This document shows positions 1 through 9,697 of a stretch of 64,000 nucleotides of DNA, piece after piece. Location of the stretch: the NCBI RefSeq assembly GCF_022869865.1, contig NZ_CP094984.1, positions 2,728,001 through 2,792,000 on the forward strand, in the 5' to 3' direction. The notes under the pieces were generated by a model that did not search any database, was not told the origin of the DNA, and saw only the letters and a list, made by a program, of their open reading frames with translations. The stretch is from Arthrobacter zhangbolii. GTDB taxonomy: Bacteria; Actinomycetota; Actinomycetes; Actinomycetales; Micrococcaceae. Each line of letters starts with the position of its first letter. Position 1 is the stretch's first letter. Position numbers and translations under genes: made by a program.

Positions 1-513
1 CAGCACGTCGTGGATACCGGCGCATTCGAGGATGGCGCGAACCGGACCGCCGGCGATAACGCCGGTACCGGGGGAAGCCGGACGCAGCAGGACAACGCCT
101 GCAGCTGCTTCACCCTGGACGAGGTGCGGAACGGTTCCACCGATGCGGGGGACGCGGAAGAAGGACTTCTTGGCTTCTTCAACGGCCTTCGCGATAGCGG
201 AGGGAACTTCCTTTGCCTTGCCGTAGCCAACGCCGACCATGCCGTTGCCGTCACCGACAACTACGAGGGCGGTGAAGCTGAAGCGACGGCCACCCTTGAC
301 CACCTTGGCAACACGGTTGATGGTAACGACGCGTTCAATGAACTTGTCCTTATCATCGTTGCGTCCGCCATCGCGGCCACCGCGGCCACCGCGTTCGCCG
401 CGGCCTCCACGGTCGGAGCGCTGCTCGCCGCGACGTCCGCCGCGGCGGTCGTCGGTACCGGTGGCTGCGGCTTCCTTGGTCTCAGTTGCCTCAGCAGCTG
501 TAGCTTCAGTCAC
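1..513 (-). CDS. rpsE: 30S ribosomal protein S5 (3' end outside window)
   Basis: S5 of the small subunit, involved in decoding accuracy and mRNA entry. Only the first 171 residues are present; the gene runs off the left edge. Start is a GTG at 513, eight bases after an AGGAAAAGGA Shine-Dalgarno and 29 bases beyond the rplR stop. Residues 1-50 are a low-complexity Ala/Glu then Arg/Gly-rich extension typical of actinobacterial S5, followed by the S5 dsRNA-binding domain ([20 protein letters not shown], then [12 protein letters not shown]) and the start of the C-terminal domain, which ends at HDVL. Last visible gene of the spc operon. Confidence 0.96.
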   Translation of the reverse strand, partial: MTEATAAEATETKEAAATGTDDRRGGRRGEQRSDRGGRGERGGRGGRDGGRNDDKDKFIERVVTINRVAKVVKGGRRFSFTALVVVGDGNGMVGVGYGKAKEVPSAIAKAVEEAKKSFFRVPRIGGTVPHLVQGEAAAGVVLLRPASPGTGVIAGGPVRAILECAGIHDVL

Positions 514-542
514 CTGATTTTCCTTTTCCTTGTTTACCTCGG

Positions 543-926
543 TCACAGTGCCAGCCCACCTTCACGTGCGCCGTCTGCAACTGCAGCAATACGGCCGTGG
601 TAGCGGTTGCCGCCGCGGTCAAAGACAACGGCTTCGACGCCGGCGGCCTTGGACCGCTCAGCGACGAGTTCGCCGACGCGCTTGGCCTTGGCAGTCTTGT
701 CGCCGTCCAGTGCACGCAGATCCGCTTCCATGGTGGAGGCGGATGCCACGGTTACGCCGCGGGTGTCATCGACAACCTGGACGAATACGTGGCGGGAGGA
801 GCGGTTGACCACGAGGCGCGGACGAGCCGTGGTCCCGGAAATCCGCTTGCGGATACGCAGCTGGCGACGGCTGCGGAGGGCAGCCTTGCTCTTGCTGTTT
901 CGCTTCTTATTGATGCTGATGGCCAT
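543..926 (-). CDS. rplR: 50S ribosomal protein L18
   Basis: L18, 127 residues, binds 5S rRNA in the central protuberance. Begins [14 protein letters not shown]; the conserved [20 protein letters not shown] strand and the C-terminal [20 protein letters not shown] block are intact. Normal length. It lies two bases after rplF, so translational coupling is likely, and is followed by rpsE in the spc operon order. Confidence 0.98.
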   Translation of the reverse strand: MAISINKKRNSKSKAALRSRRQLRIRKRISGTTARPRLVVNRSSRHVFVQVVDDTRGVTVASASTMEADLRALDGDKTAKAKRVGELVAERSKAAGVEAVVFDRGGNRYHGRIAAVADGAREGGLAL

Positions 927-928
927 GG

Positions 929-1465
929 TTACTTACCAGCCTTTCCGACCTTGCGGCGGACAATCTCGCCGGCGTAACGAATACCCTTGCCCTTGTAGGG
1001 GTCGGGCTTACGCAGCTTGCGGATGTTGGCGGAAACCTCGCCCACCTGCTGCTTGTCGATACCGGACACGGTGACCTTCGTCGGGCCGACCACGGTAAGC
1101 GTGATGCCTTCCGGGGCGGTGACGGGGACCGGGTGGCTGTAGCCCAGGGCGAACTCGAGGTCCGCTCCCTTGGCGACAACGCGGTAACCGGTACCAACGA
1201 TTTCCAGATCCTTCTTGTAGCCTTCGGTCACACCGGTGATCATGTTGCTGATCAGGGTGCGGGTCAGGCCGTGGAGGGAGCGGGATTCACGCTCGTCGTT
1301 CGGGCGGGTAACGGTAATGATGCCGTCTTCCAGGGAAGCCGTGATCGGGCTGGGCACAGTGTGGCTCAGCTCGCCCTTGGCGCCCTTGACGGACACAACG
1401 TTTCCGTTGATGGCGATATCTACTCCGGCAGGAACCGGGATGGGCAGACGTCCAATACGTGACAT
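929..1465 (-). CDS. rplF: 50S ribosomal protein L6
   Basis: L6, 178 residues, near the sarcin-ricin loop of 23S rRNA. Starts [17 protein letters not shown] and carries the two tandem L6 alpha/beta domains; the second has the signature [14 protein letters not shown] near residues 152-165. Normal family length. The short gap to rpsH and the two-base gap to rplR fit one transcript. Confidence 0.98.
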   Translation of the reverse strand: MSRIGRLPIPVPAGVDIAINGNVVSVKGAKGELSHTVPSPITASLEDGIITVTRPNDERESRSLHGLTRTLISNMITGVTEGYKKDLEIVGTGYRVVAKGADLEFALGYSHPVPVTAPEGITLTVVGPTKVTVSGIDKQQVGEVSANIRKLRKPDPYKGKGIRYAGEIVRRKVGKAGK

Positions 1466-1483
1466 TTTTCTTTCCCTTCCCTG

Positions 1484-1882
1484 CTACCAGACGTAGGCGA
1501 GGACTTCCCCACCTACACCCTTCTTGGCGGCCTGGCGGTCGGTCAGGAGACCTGACGACGTCGACAGGATTGCGATACCCAGACCACCGAGCACGCGCGG
1601 CAGGTTGGTGGACTTTGCGTAAACGCGCAGACCGGGCTTGGAGATGCGGCGAACGCCGGCGATGGAACGCTCGCGGTTCGGACCGAACTTGAGGTCCAGG
1701 GTCAGCTTCTTGCCGACCTCGGCTTCTTCTTCCTTCCAGCCGGCGATGTAGCCTTCGGCCTTCAGGATGTCAGCAACGCGCGCCTTGAGCTTGCTGTAGG
1801 GCATAGACACGGAGTCGTGGTATGCCGAGTTTGCATTGCGCAGACGCGTGAGCATATCTGCGACAGGATCTGTCATTGTCAT
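1484..1882 (-). CDS. rpsH: 30S ribosomal protein S8
   Basis: S8, 132 residues, a primary 16S rRNA binder and in enterobacteria the translational repressor of the spc operon. Starts [18 protein letters not shown]; the C-terminal RNA-binding signature [20 protein letters not shown] is present. In many bacteria rpsN (S14) lies between rplE and rpsH; here that 90-base gap has no gene. Confidence 0.98.
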   Translation of the reverse strand: MTMTDPVADMLTRLRNANSAYHDSVSMPYSKLKARVADILKAEGYIAGWKEEEAEVGKKLTLDLKFGPNRERSIAGVRRISKPGLRVYAKSTNLPRVLGGLGIAILSTSSGLLTDRQAAKKGVGGEVLAYVW

Positions 1883-1972
1883 TTGGGCTCTTGCCCTCCC
1901 TCGTAACGGTTTCCTGCAGGATTCCCGTGCGGCGTCGCCTCACGGATGTCCGTCGGACCTGTTACGTAGTAA

Positions 1973-2542
1973 TTAATCTTCGGATTTGAACGGGAAGCCG
2001 AGCGCCTTCAGCAGCGCGCGTCCCTCGTCATCGGTCTTTGCAGTGGTAACCACGGTGACGTCCATGCCGCGTACGCGGTCGATCTTGTCCTGATCGATTT
2101 CGTGGAACATCGACTGTTCGGTCAGACCGAACGTGTAGTTGCCGTTGCCGTCGAACTGCTTGCCGTTCAGGCCGCGGAAGTCACGGATACGGGGCAGAGC
2201 CAGGGTAACCAGGCGGTCCACGAACTCCCACATCCGGTCGCCGCGCAGGGTAACGTGCGCGCCGATCGGCATGCCTTCACGCAGCTTGAACTGCGCGATG
2301 GACTTGCGTGCCTTGGTGACCTGGGGCTTCTGGCCCGTGATCTGGGTGAGGTCCCGGACAGCACCGTCAATGAGCTTGGAGTCCTTGGCGGCATCTCCAA
2401 CACCCATGTTCACGACCACCTTGACGAGGCGGGGAACCTGGTTGACGTTTGCGTAGTTGAATTCGTCCTGCAGGGTCTGCTTGATCTCCGCTGCGTAGCG
2501 GGTCTTCAGACGGGGAACGATCTTGGTGACAGTCTCAGTCAT
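1973..2542 (-). CDS. rplE: 50S ribosomal protein L5
   Basis: L5, 189 residues, contacts 5S rRNA and P-site tRNA. It contains the conserved blocks [36 protein letters not shown] and [20 protein letters not shown]. The start ATG overlaps the rplX stop by one base (TAATG), so the two are translationally coupled. It is followed by a gene-free 90 bases before rpsH that can fold into short hairpins. Confidence 0.98.
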   Translation of the reverse strand: MTETVTKIVPRLKTRYAAEIKQTLQDEFNYANVNQVPRLVKVVVNMGVGDAAKDSKLIDGAVRDLTQITGQKPQVTKARKSIAQFKLREGMPIGAHVTLRGDRMWEFVDRLVTLALPRIRDFRGLNGKQFDGNGNYTFGLTEQSMFHEIDQDKIDRVRGMDVTVVTTAKTDDEGRALLKALGFPFKSED

Positions 2543-2901
2543 TAGAGGTCCTTCCCAGAGCCCTTGGCCACGCGGATACGCACTGTGCGCTCACGGCCAT
2601 CTTTTTCGACGGTTTCAGTGCGGAAGCCAACACGGGTCGGCTTCTTGGTTTCCGGGTCGACAACGGCGACGTTGGAAACGTGGATCGGGGCTTCAACAAC
2701 CTCGATGCCGCCGGTCTTGGAACCACGGGAGGACTGGCCAACCTTGGTGTGCTTGGTGACGCGGTTGATGCCTTCAACGAGAACGCGGTTGCTCTCGGGG
2801 AAAACCTTCAGAACCTTGCCCTGCTTGCCGCGGTCTCCGCCGCGCTCAGCCTTTGCACCGGTGATGACCTGAACGAGGTCACCCTTCTTGATCTTTGCCA
2901 T
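2542..2901 (-). CDS. rplX: 50S ribosomal protein L24
   Basis: L24, 119 residues, an assembly initiator of the 50S subunit. Starts [18 protein letters not shown] with the KOW motif ([20 protein letters not shown]) in the first 45 residues. Normal for the actinobacterial form. It lies three bases after rplN and overlaps rplE by one base. Confidence 0.98.
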   Translation of the reverse strand: MAKIKKGDLVQVITGAKAERGGDRGKQGKVLKVFPESNRVLVEGINRVTKHTKVGQSSRGSKTGGIEVVEAPIHVSNVAVVDPETKKPTRVGFRTETVEKDGRERTVRIRVAKGSGKDL

Positions 2902-2904
2902 GGA

Positions 2905-3273
2905 CTACAGCACCTCCGGAGCCAGCGAAATGATCTTCATGAACTTCTTGTCGCGAAGTTCGCGGCCGACCGGCCCGAAGATACGGGTACCACGGGGGTC
3001 GCCGTCGTTCTTCAAGATCACTGCAGCGTTCTCATCGAACTTGATGTAGGAACCGTCCTGGCGGCGGCGTTCCTTCTTGGTACGGACGATGACGGCCTTG
3101 ACCACGTCGCCCTTTTTGACGTTGCCGCCGGGAATTGCATCCTTGACGGTGGCAACGATGGTGTCGCCAATGCCTGCGTAGCGACGGCCGGATCCACCGA
3201 GAACGCGGATGGTCAAGATTTCCTTGGCACCCGTGTTGTCGGCGACCTTCAGTCGCGACTCCTGCTGAATCAC
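2905..3273 (-). CDS. rplN: 50S ribosomal protein L14
   Basis: L14, 122 residues, at the subunit interface. GTG start with an AGGAG Shine-Dalgarno seven bases upstream. Starts [20 protein letters not shown]; the signature [20 protein letters not shown] is intact. It is the first gene after a 392-base gap that separates the rpsJ-rpsQ half from this half of the ribosomal cluster, so it probably heads its own transcription unit. Confidence 0.98.
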   Translation of the reverse strand: MIQQESRLKVADNTGAKEILTIRVLGGSGRRYAGIGDTIVATVKDAIPGGNVKKGDVVKAVIVRTKKERRRQDGSYIKFDENAAVILKNDGDPRGTRIFGPVGRELRDKKFMKIISLAPEVL

Positions 3274-3528
3274 TTATTACTCCTGTCGTCGCGCCGGTTC
3301 TCAAATATGAGCCTTGCGGAACGGATATGGGTGGACCCCGTAATACTGGTACTCAACGCCTGCCCGCCGGCCGCACGCCAGTGCGGGCCGCCTTCAAGGC
3401 GTCGAACAAGATTATCGGGCTTTTGTCTCATTCGGCGGTGAGGAAACCGGCTCGGAATTCCGGCTCGAACACGGCCGTTCTCCGGGCACACTTCCGCACC
3501 ACACAGACAAGATTTCAAGTTTATCGCG
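3274..3528 (-). promoter_or_regulatory. rplN upstream region, candidate promoter
   Basis: Gene-free stretch upstream of rplN. On the minus strand a GATAAT -10-like hexamer lies at 3411-3416, but no convincing -35 sits 16-18 bases upstream, so the exact promoter is uncertain. A hairpin with arms GCCCGC/GCGGGC lies nearer to the gene (about 3362-3388). A promoter is inferred mainly because of the terminator-like hairpin just upstream. Confidence 0.3.
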
Positions 3529-3574
3529 AAAAGGCCCCGGATGCGAAATCGTAGATGATAACGCGGCCGGGGCC
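3529..3574 (-). terminator. terminator-like hairpin after rpsQ
   Basis: On the minus strand GGCCCCGG and CCGGGGCC pair across a 26-base loop, followed directly by TTTTC. It lies about 90 bases beyond the rpsQ stop. The long loop makes it a weaker intrinsic terminator than others in this window; partial read-through into rplN is plausible. Confidence 0.45.
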
Positions 3575-3665
3575 CTTACGCTGTGGACGGGGCCGGCATG
3601 TTCTTCACGCTCCGGGGAGCCTGGCGAACACACCGGCGGTCCGGCCGGTATTGCTTACTACTAGG

Positions 3666-3971
3666 TTACTTGGCCTTTTCGAGGATCTCGACCAGGCGCC
3701 ACCGCTTGGTAGCGGACAGCGGCCGGGTCTCGGCGATCAGCACGAGGTCACCAATGCCGGCAGCGTTCTGCTCGTCATGGGCCTTGCGCTTCTCGGTCCG
3801 GCGAATAACCTTGCCGTAAAGGGCGTGCTTCACGCGGTCTTCAACCTGGACAACGATGGTCTTGTCCATCTTGTCCGAGACCACGTAGCCGCGTGCGGTC
3901 TTCCGGTACCCGCGGGCATCGGCGCCGTTTGCGTCAGTTGTCACTGCTGCCTCATTCTTGTTTTCGCTCAC
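3666..3971 (-). CDS. rpsQ: 30S ribosomal protein S17
   Basis: S17, 101 residues, a primary 16S rRNA binder with an OB fold. The core carries [20 protein letters not shown] and the signature [20 protein letters not shown]. The N-terminal 20 residues are an extension common in this group. Its ATG overlaps the rpmC stop by four bases. It is the last gene of the S10 half before a long non-coding gap. Confidence 0.98.
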   Translation of the reverse strand: MSENKNEAAVTTDANGADARGYRKTARGYVVSDKMDKTIVVQVEDRVKHALYGKVIRRTEKRKAHDEQNAAGIGDLVLIAETRPLSATKRWRLVEILEKAK

Positions 3972-4297
3972 TTGGCATCATCCTCAGCGACCTTGGCTTC
4001 AGCTTCAGACTCAGTAGCCTTCTTCTTGGACTTCTTCGGTGCCTCGGGTGCTGCTTCCTCAACGGGAGCAACTACCTCGGGACGAATGCCCAGCTCGCGC
4101 TCACGCAGCACCGTGTAGATGCGGGCGATATCGCGCTTGACTGCACGCAGACGACCGTGGTTTTCCAGCTGGCCGGTGGCCGACTGGAAGCGGAGGTTGA
4201 ACAGCTCCTCCTTGGACTTGCGCAGTTCCTCGACGAGACGGTCCTTATCGAAGCCGTCCAGCTGCTCAGTTGTCAGCTCTTTTGATCCAACTGCCAT
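3968..4297 (-). CDS. rpmC: 50S ribosomal protein L29 with charged C-terminal extension
   Basis: L29 at the polypeptide exit tunnel, docking site for trigger factor and SRP. The core helical hairpin (about residues 9-72, including [20 protein letters not shown] and the [14 protein letters not shown] signature) is normal. A further 35 residues rich in Ala, Glu and Lys ([15 protein letters not shown]) make it 109 residues against the usual 60-75. Such tails are seen in other Arthrobacter-like L29 proteins and are probably disordered. Confidence 0.97.
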   Translation of the reverse strand: MAVGSKELTTEQLDGFDKDRLVEELRKSKEELFNLRFQSATGQLENHGRLRAVKRDIARIYTVLRERELGIRPEVVAPVEEAAPEAPKKSKKKATESEAEAKVAEDDAK

Positions 4298-4299
4298 TT

Positions 4300-4716
4300 C
4301 TATTCACCACCCTCGCGACGCACAATGCGTGCCTTCAACGGCAGCTTATGGATCGCCAGGCGCAGGGCCTCACGAGCTACCTCTTCGGAAACACCGGAGA
4401 GTTCGAAGAGAACCCGGCCCGGCTTGACGTTTGCAACCCACCACTCCGGAGAACCCTTACCGGAACCCATACGGGTTTCAGCAGGCTTCTTCGTCAGCGG
4501 ACGGTCCGGGTAGATGTTGATCCAGACCTTGCCGCCACGCTTGATGTGGCGTGTCATGGCAATACGTGCAGCTTCAATCTGGCGGTTGGTGACGTATGCA
4601 GGCGTCAGAGCCTGGATACCCCACTCGCCGAAGCTGACGGCAGTGCCGCCGGTTGCAGCGCCGGAGCGACCCGGGTGGTGCTGCTTACGGAACTTGACTC
4701 GACGTGGGATAAGCAT
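4300..4716 (-). CDS. rplP: 50S ribosomal protein L16
   Basis: L16, 138 residues, helps form the A site and peptidyl-transferase environment. Starts [17 protein letters not shown]; both signatures, [19 protein letters not shown] and [19 protein letters not shown], are intact. Two bases separate it from rpmC, and its ATG directly abuts the rpsC stop. Confidence 0.98.
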   Translation of the reverse strand: MLIPRRVKFRKQHHPGRSGAATGGTAVSFGEWGIQALTPAYVTNRQIEAARIAMTRHIKRGGKVWINIYPDRPLTKKPAETRMGSGKGSPEWWVANVKPGRVLFELSGVSEEVAREALRLAIHKLPLKARIVRREGGE

Positions 4717-5556
4717 TTAAGCCTGTCCTCCTTCTGCTGCGGGGGCAGCTGCCTCAGCGGCCGGAGCCTCTGCAGCAGGCGCGGCGGCCTTGTCGCCGCG
4801 GTCGTTACGACGACGGCGGTCGCCGCCACGGTCGCCACGGTCGGCGGGGCCGCGGCCCGGACGGTCGTTGGAGCGTCCGCGGGACGGTGCAGCAGCCTGC
4901 TGTGCAGCCAGTTCCTTAGCGGTGACGTCGCCCTTGTAGATCCAGACCTTCACGCCGATGCGGCCGAAGGTGGTCTTGGCTTCGAAGAAACCGTAGTCGA
5001 TCTGCGCGCGGAGGGTGTGCAGGGGCACACGGCCTTCGCGGTAGAACTCCGAACGGCTCATTTCAGCGCCGCCCAGACGGCCGGAGCACTGGATACGGAT
5101 ACCCTTTGCACCTGCACGCTGTGCGGACTGGATGGCCTTCTTCATCGCACGGCGGAAAGCCACGCGGGAAGAGAGCTGCTCAGCAACACCCTGGGCAACA
5201 AGCTGTGCTTCCATCTCGGGGTTCTTGACCTCAAGGATGTTCAGCTGAACCTGCTTGCCGGTGAGCTTTTCGAGCTCGCCGCGGATGCGGTCAGCTTCGG
5301 CGCCGCGGCGACCGATCACGATGCCCGGACGTGCGGTGTGGATATCCACACGAACACGGTCACGGGTGCGCTCGATCTCAACCTTGGCGATGCCGGCGCG
5401 ATCCATGCCGGTGGACATCAGCTGACGGATCTTGATGTCCTCGCGGACAAAGTCCTTGTAACGCTGGCCCGGCTTGTTGCTGTCAGCAAACCAGTGCGAT
5501 ACGTGGTCAGTGGTGATGCCGAGTCGGAACCCGTGCGGGTTTACCTTCTGTCCCAC
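4717..5556 (-). CDS. rpsC: 30S ribosomal protein S3
   Basis: S3, 279 residues, lines the mRNA entry tunnel. GTG start ([13 protein letters not shown]) directly abutting the rplV stop. Domains in order: N-terminal KH type II domain with the loop [15 protein letters not shown] near residues 76-90, then the S3 C-terminal domain with [18 protein letters not shown]-type sequence. From about residue 218 there is a disordered Arg/Asp/Gly-rich then Ala/Glu-rich tail, usual in high-GC actinobacteria. Confidence 0.98.
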   Translation of the reverse strand: MGQKVNPHGFRLGITTDHVSHWFADSNKPGQRYKDFVREDIKIRQLMSTGMDRAGIAKVEIERTRDRVRVDIHTARPGIVIGRRGAEADRIRGELEKLTGKQVQLNILEVKNPEMEAQLVAQGVAEQLSSRVAFRRAMKKAIQSAQRAGAKGIRIQCSGRLGGAEMSRSEFYREGRVPLHTLRAQIDYGFFEAKTTFGRIGVKVWIYKGDVTAKELAAQQAAAPSRGRSNDRPGRGPADRGDRGGDRRRRNDRGDKAAAPAAEAPAAEAAAPAAEGGQA

Positions 5557-5922
5557 TTAGCGTTCCTCCTCGATCGTAGGGGTTGCGACTACCACGGTGA
5601 CGTGGCTGGTCCGCTTGTTGATGCGGTAGGCGCGGCCCTGGGCCCGCGGCTGGAACCGCTTCATGGTGGGTCCTTCGTCAACGAATGCTTCGCTGATGAA
5701 GAGGTCACCTTCGTCGAAGGCCACGCCGTCACGGTCCGCGAGGACACGTGCATTGGCCATAGCCGACTGAACTACCTTAAGTACCGGCTCCGAAGCTGCC
5801 TGGGGGGCAAACTTCAGAATTGCCAGAGCCTCATTCGCTTGCTTGCCACGAACAAGGTTGACGACGCGCCGGGCCTTCATAGGCGTTACGCGGATATGAC
5901 GCGCAATTGCCTTGGCTTCCAT
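5557..5922 (-). CDS. rplV: 50S ribosomal protein L22
   Basis: L22, 121 residues, whose beta-hairpin lines the nascent-peptide tunnel. Starts [20 protein letters not shown]. The hairpin region [20 protein letters not shown] shows no deletion of the kind that gives macrolide resistance. Its stop codon abuts the rpsC start without a gap. Confidence 0.98.
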   Translation of the reverse strand: MEAKAIARHIRVTPMKARRVVNLVRGKQANEALAILKFAPQAASEPVLKVVQSAMANARVLADRDGVAFDEGDLFISEAFVDEGPTMKRFQPRAQGRAYRINKRTSHVTVVVATPTIEEER

Positions 5923-5960
5923 TGCTTTCCTTCTCTCGTCTTCTGCCGAAAGAGCAGCGC

Positions 5961-6242
5961 CTAGCGGCGCTTGCCCTTGCGGTCGTCCTTCACATGGCCG
6001 CGGAATGTCCGCGTCAGAGCGAATTCGCCGAGCTTGTGCCCGACCATCGACTCGGTGACAAACACCGGAATGTGCTTACGTCCGTCGTGTACGGCGATCG
6101 TGTGCCCGAGCATGTCGGGGATGATCATCGAACGGCGGGACCACGTCTTGATGACGTTCTTGGTGCCCTTTTCGTTTTCGGCCGCTACCTTGAGAAACAG
6201 GTGCTGGTCGACGAAGGGGCCTTTCTTCAGGCTGCGTGGCAT
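5961..6242 (-). CDS. rpsS: 30S ribosomal protein S19
   Basis: S19, 93 residues, in the head of the small subunit with S13. Starts [16 protein letters not shown]; the signature [20 protein letters not shown] is intact. Twelve bases after rplB in standard S10 order. Confidence 0.98.
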   Translation of the reverse strand: MPRSLKKGPFVDQHLFLKVAAENEKGTKNVIKTWSRRSMIIPDMLGHTIAVHDGRKHIPVFVTESMVGHKLGEFALTRTFRGHVKDDRKGKRR

Positions 6243-6254
6243 GTTTCCAGGCTC

Positions 6255-7094
<840 letters not shown>

Positions 7095-7124
7095 TATTTA
7101 TTCCTCGTTAAAGTGGTCTCCGCC

Positions 7125-7430
7125 CTAGCTGAGCGGACCGCCGAAGATGTCGATTGTGCCGTCCTTGAGGGTGACAATGGCGCGCTTGGTGCTCTTGCGC
7201 TGTCCCCATCCGAACTTGGTGCGCTTACGCTTACCGGCACGGTTGATGGTGTTGATCGAGTCGACCTTGACGGAGAAAATCTTCTCCACGGCCAGCTTGA
7301 TCTCGGTCTTGTTCGAGCGGGGGTCGACCAGGAAGGTGTACTTACCTTCGTCGATCAGGCCGTAGCTCTTTTCCGAGACGACGGGTGCAAGCACTACGTC
7401 GCGCGGGTCCTTAGCGGTGGTCGCGCTCAC
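7125..7430 (-). CDS. rplW: 50S ribosomal protein L23
   Basis: L23, 101 residues, at the exit tunnel beside L29. It starts with a GTG that overlaps the rplD stop by four bases (GTGA), so the two are translationally coupled. It contains [20 protein letters not shown] and the [19 protein letters not shown] block of the extended loop. Confidence 0.98.
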   Translation of the reverse strand: MSATTAKDPRDVVLAPVVSEKSYGLIDEGKYTFLVDPRSNKTEIKLAVEKIFSVKVDSINTINRAGKRKRTKFGWGQRKSTKRAIVTLKDGTIDIFGGPLS

Positions 7431-8041
7431 TTGGCGTCCTCCTTGACAGTGTTCTTGCCAACGAACTCGTCGTAGGCAGCCTTGGTGAAGACCACGTCGT
7501 CGGATACCAGCACGTCGTAGGTGTTCAGCTGATCTACGTAGATCACGTGAACTTCCGGGACGTTGCGCACGGACAGTGCAGCAACATCGTTGGCGCGCTC
7601 GATAACAACGAGCAGGTTCTTGCGGTCGGAGACCGAACGCAGGGCGCTCAGTGCATCCTTGGTGGACGGCGTGGTGCCGGCAACCAGGGTCTCGAGGACG
7701 TGGATACGGCCGTTGCGTGCCCGGTCGGACAGGGCGCCGCGCAGTGCAGCAGCCTTCATCTTCTTGGGGGTGCGCTGGCTGTAATCGCGAGGCGTCGGTC
7801 CGTGGACCACGCCGCCGCCGGTCATGTGAGGCGCACGGATGGAGCCCTGACGAGCCCGGCCGGTGCCCTTCTGCTTGAACGGCTTGCGGCCTGCACCGCT
7901 CACCTCGGCGCGGGTCTTCGTCTTGTGCGTACCCTGGCGGGCGGCTGCAAGCTGAGCAACTACCACCTGGTGGAGCAGCGGTACGTTCGTCTGAACGTCG
8001 AAGATCTCTGCGGGGAATTCAACAGTGGTTTCGTTAGCCAT
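7427..8041 (-). CDS. rplD: 50S ribosomal protein L4
   Basis: L4, 204 residues. The tunnel-lining loop is visible as [20 protein letters not shown] followed by [20 protein letters not shown]. In enterobacteria L4 autoregulates the S10 operon through the leader; whether that happens here cannot be read from sequence. Four bases after rplC. Confidence 0.98.
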   Translation of the reverse strand: MANETTVEFPAEIFDVQTNVPLLHQVVVAQLAAARQGTHKTKTRAEVSGAGRKPFKQKGTGRARQGSIRAPHMTGGGVVHGPTPRDYSQRTPKKMKAAALRGALSDRARNGRIHVLETLVAGTTPSTKDALSALRSVSDRKNLLVVIERANDVAALSVRNVPEVHVIYVDQLNTYDVLVSDDVVFTKAAYDEFVGKNTVKEDAK

Positions 8042-8045
8042 GAGA

Positions 8046-8702
8046 CTAAGCTCCCTTCACGGCGGTGCGTACGAGGACGACCTGGCCGCGGGCGCCGGGA
8101 ACGGCACCCTTGATCAGCAGGAGCGACTTCTCGGCGTCCACACCGTGAACCGTGAGGTTCATCGTGGTGTGACGGACGGCGCCCATACGGCCAGCCATCC
8201 GAACGCCCTTGAAGACGCGGCCCGGGGTGGATGCGCCACCGATGGAACCCGGCTTACGGTGGTTCTTGTGTGCACCGTGGGAGGCACCGACGCCGTGGAA
8301 GCCGTGACGCTTCATGACACCGGCAAAGCCCTTGCCCTTGGAGGTTCCGACGACGTCGACCTTCTGGCCGGCTTCGAAAATCTCAACAGAGAGTTCCTGG
8401 CCCAGCTCGTAGGTGTCGGCGTCTGCGGTACGCAGTTCAACTACGTGGCGGCGCGGCGTAACGCCGGCCTTTTCAAAGTGGCCGGCCAGCGGCTTGGTCA
8501 CCTTGCGCGGGTCGATCTGGCCGTAGCCGATCTGAACGGCGGTGTAGCCGTCCTTTTCCGCGTTGCGCAGCTGCGTGATGACGTTGGAGTCAGCCTGGAC
8601 GACGGTTACGGGGATGAGCTTGTTGTTCTCGTCCCAAACCTGGGTCATGCCGAGCTTGGTGCCCAGCAGTCCCTTTACCTGGCGTGTAAGTGAAGTAGAC
8701 AT
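8046..8702 (-). CDS. rplC: 50S ribosomal protein L3
   Basis: L3, 218 residues, close to the peptidyl-transferase centre. Starts [20 protein letters not shown]. The L3 signature region [20 protein letters not shown] and the tip loop around [16 protein letters not shown] are normal. Sixteen bases separate it from rpsJ. Confidence 0.98.
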   Translation of the reverse strand: MSTSLTRQVKGLLGTKLGMTQVWDENNKLIPVTVVQADSNVITQLRNAEKDGYTAVQIGYGQIDPRKVTKPLAGHFEKAGVTPRRHVVELRTADADTYELGQELSVEIFEAGQKVDVVGTSKGKGFAGVMKRHGFHGVGASHGAHKNHRKPGSIGGASTPGRVFKGVRMAGRMGAVRHTTMNLTVHGVDAEKSLLLIKGAVPGARGQVVLVRTAVKGA

Positions 8703-8718
8703 ATTATCCGCTCCCCCC

Positions 8719-9027
8719 CTACAGCTTGATTTCGATGTTCACGTCTGCAGGCAGGTCAAGACGCATCAGCGAGTCAACGGCCTTAGGCGTGGGGTCAATG
8801 ATGTCGATCAGGCGCTTGTGCGTGCGCATTTCAAAGTGCTCGCGGCTGTCCTTGTACTTGTGCGGCGAACGGATAACAACGTAAACGTTCTTTTCCGTGG
8901 GCAGCGGCACGGGGCCTACTACCGTTGCGCCTGCACGCGTGACCGTCTCAACGATCTTCCGTGCTGATACGTCGATGACCTCGTGGTCGTACGACTTCAG
9001 CCGGATGCGGATTTTTTGTCCCGCCAT
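8719..9027 (-). CDS. rpsJ: 30S ribosomal protein S10
   Basis: S10, 102 residues, also the NusE antitermination factor that binds NusB. Start chosen at the ATG giving [20 protein letters not shown]. The open frame continues upstream, but that part has no family similarity and lies in the leader. The signature [20 protein letters not shown] is present. First gene of the S10 operon. Confidence 0.98.
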   Translation of the reverse strand: MAGQKIRIRLKSYDHEVIDVSARKIVETVTRAGATVVGPVPLPTEKNVYVVIRSPHKYKDSREHFEMRTHKRLIDIIDPTPKAVDSLMRLDLPADVNIEIKL

Positions 9028-9533
9028 GGCGTCGTGCCTCTTTCTTCGAGTAATGCTCTCTGTACAGTTTTTGCGCCGAACTGCCTTACGGCCAGGCGCC
9101 CCTCCAACAGACTGAATCCGGATGAATCCGGGTTCCTCACCCTGTCGAGGCTCCGACCCCCGCGCTCGGGCGTGTCGTGGTGATGAAACCAACGACGCCC
9201 AGCAAGAATGGGGGCGGGTTATATATGGGCTCTTCCCCTGAAGGATCCGACCCTGCACCAGGCATTATCCTGGCCGGGACTGAATCTCAACACTTCCCTG
9301 TTCCTGCTGTACAGCCGGAACGTGGGCGTGTGTGGGCACAAAAGCGCTTGAACAACTTCTCTAGTCTGCCAGACCTCGGCGCAGATGGCCAATCCGGCTT
9401 TTCCCCTGCGGCGCAGCCGCATCGGAGAGCTTGACCTGATCAGTCTAACGCAGAGGGCGGCGGGCCGGAAAGTTCGTGCCGGCCGTCACGGTTTGCGGAA
9501 AATCCGTGCCGGCTGCCACGCCTGGCCGGAAAG
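9028..9533 (-). promoter_or_regulatory. S10 operon leader and candidate promoters
   Basis: No convincing gene here. Two minus-strand promoter candidates: TTCCGG (9465-9470), 17-base spacer, TAGACT (9442-9447), which implies a leader of about 400 nt; and TTGAGA (9285-9290), 15-base spacer, GATAAT (9264-9269), with the latter inside an inverted repeat CCAGG-N6-CCTGG. An AT-rich TATATA patch lies at 9219-9228. Long leaders are common for S10 operons. An imperfect direct repeat of about 26 bases lies at 9464-9490 and 9495-9520. Which candidate is used is unknown. Confidence 0.4.
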
Positions 9534-9665
9534 TCAGGGCCTGCCCTCCCGGTTGGCACGCCGGATCCGCCGTGCCCGGTCAATTTCCGGACGGAACCGG
9601 CGGCGGGCCCAGCCAATCCCTGCCGCCGCAGCTGCGGCAATGGCCAGGAAGATAAGAAATTCCAT
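9534..9665 (-). CDS. putative 43-residue membrane peptide
   Basis: Small frame just downstream of the giant membrane-protein gene, on the same strand, 32 bases after its stop. It begins MEFLIFLAIAAAAAAGIGWA, a single transmembrane helix, followed by a strongly basic tail (ARRRFRPEIDRARRIRRANR), giving an N-out/C-in topology by the positive-inside rule. A GGAGG directly touches the ATG, which is too close, but TTAGG lies about nine bases upstream. No family recognised. The helix-plus-basic-tail composition argues for a real gene; size and spacing leave doubt. Confidence 0.4.
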   Translation of the reverse strand: MEFLIFLAIAAAAAAGIGWARRRFRPEIDRARRIRRANREGRP

Positions 9666-9697
9666 CCTCCGAGCCTAACCGAGGGCCCAGGTGCACG

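Noticed and set aside
4270-5964. Plus-strand open frame of 564 codons across rpmC to rplV
   Set aside because: Covers several real minus-strand ribosomal genes; a codon-bias artefact.
9028-9258. Extended N-terminus of rpsJ
   Set aside because: The frame is open upstream, but S10 starts at [16 protein letters not shown]; the extra sequence is leader.
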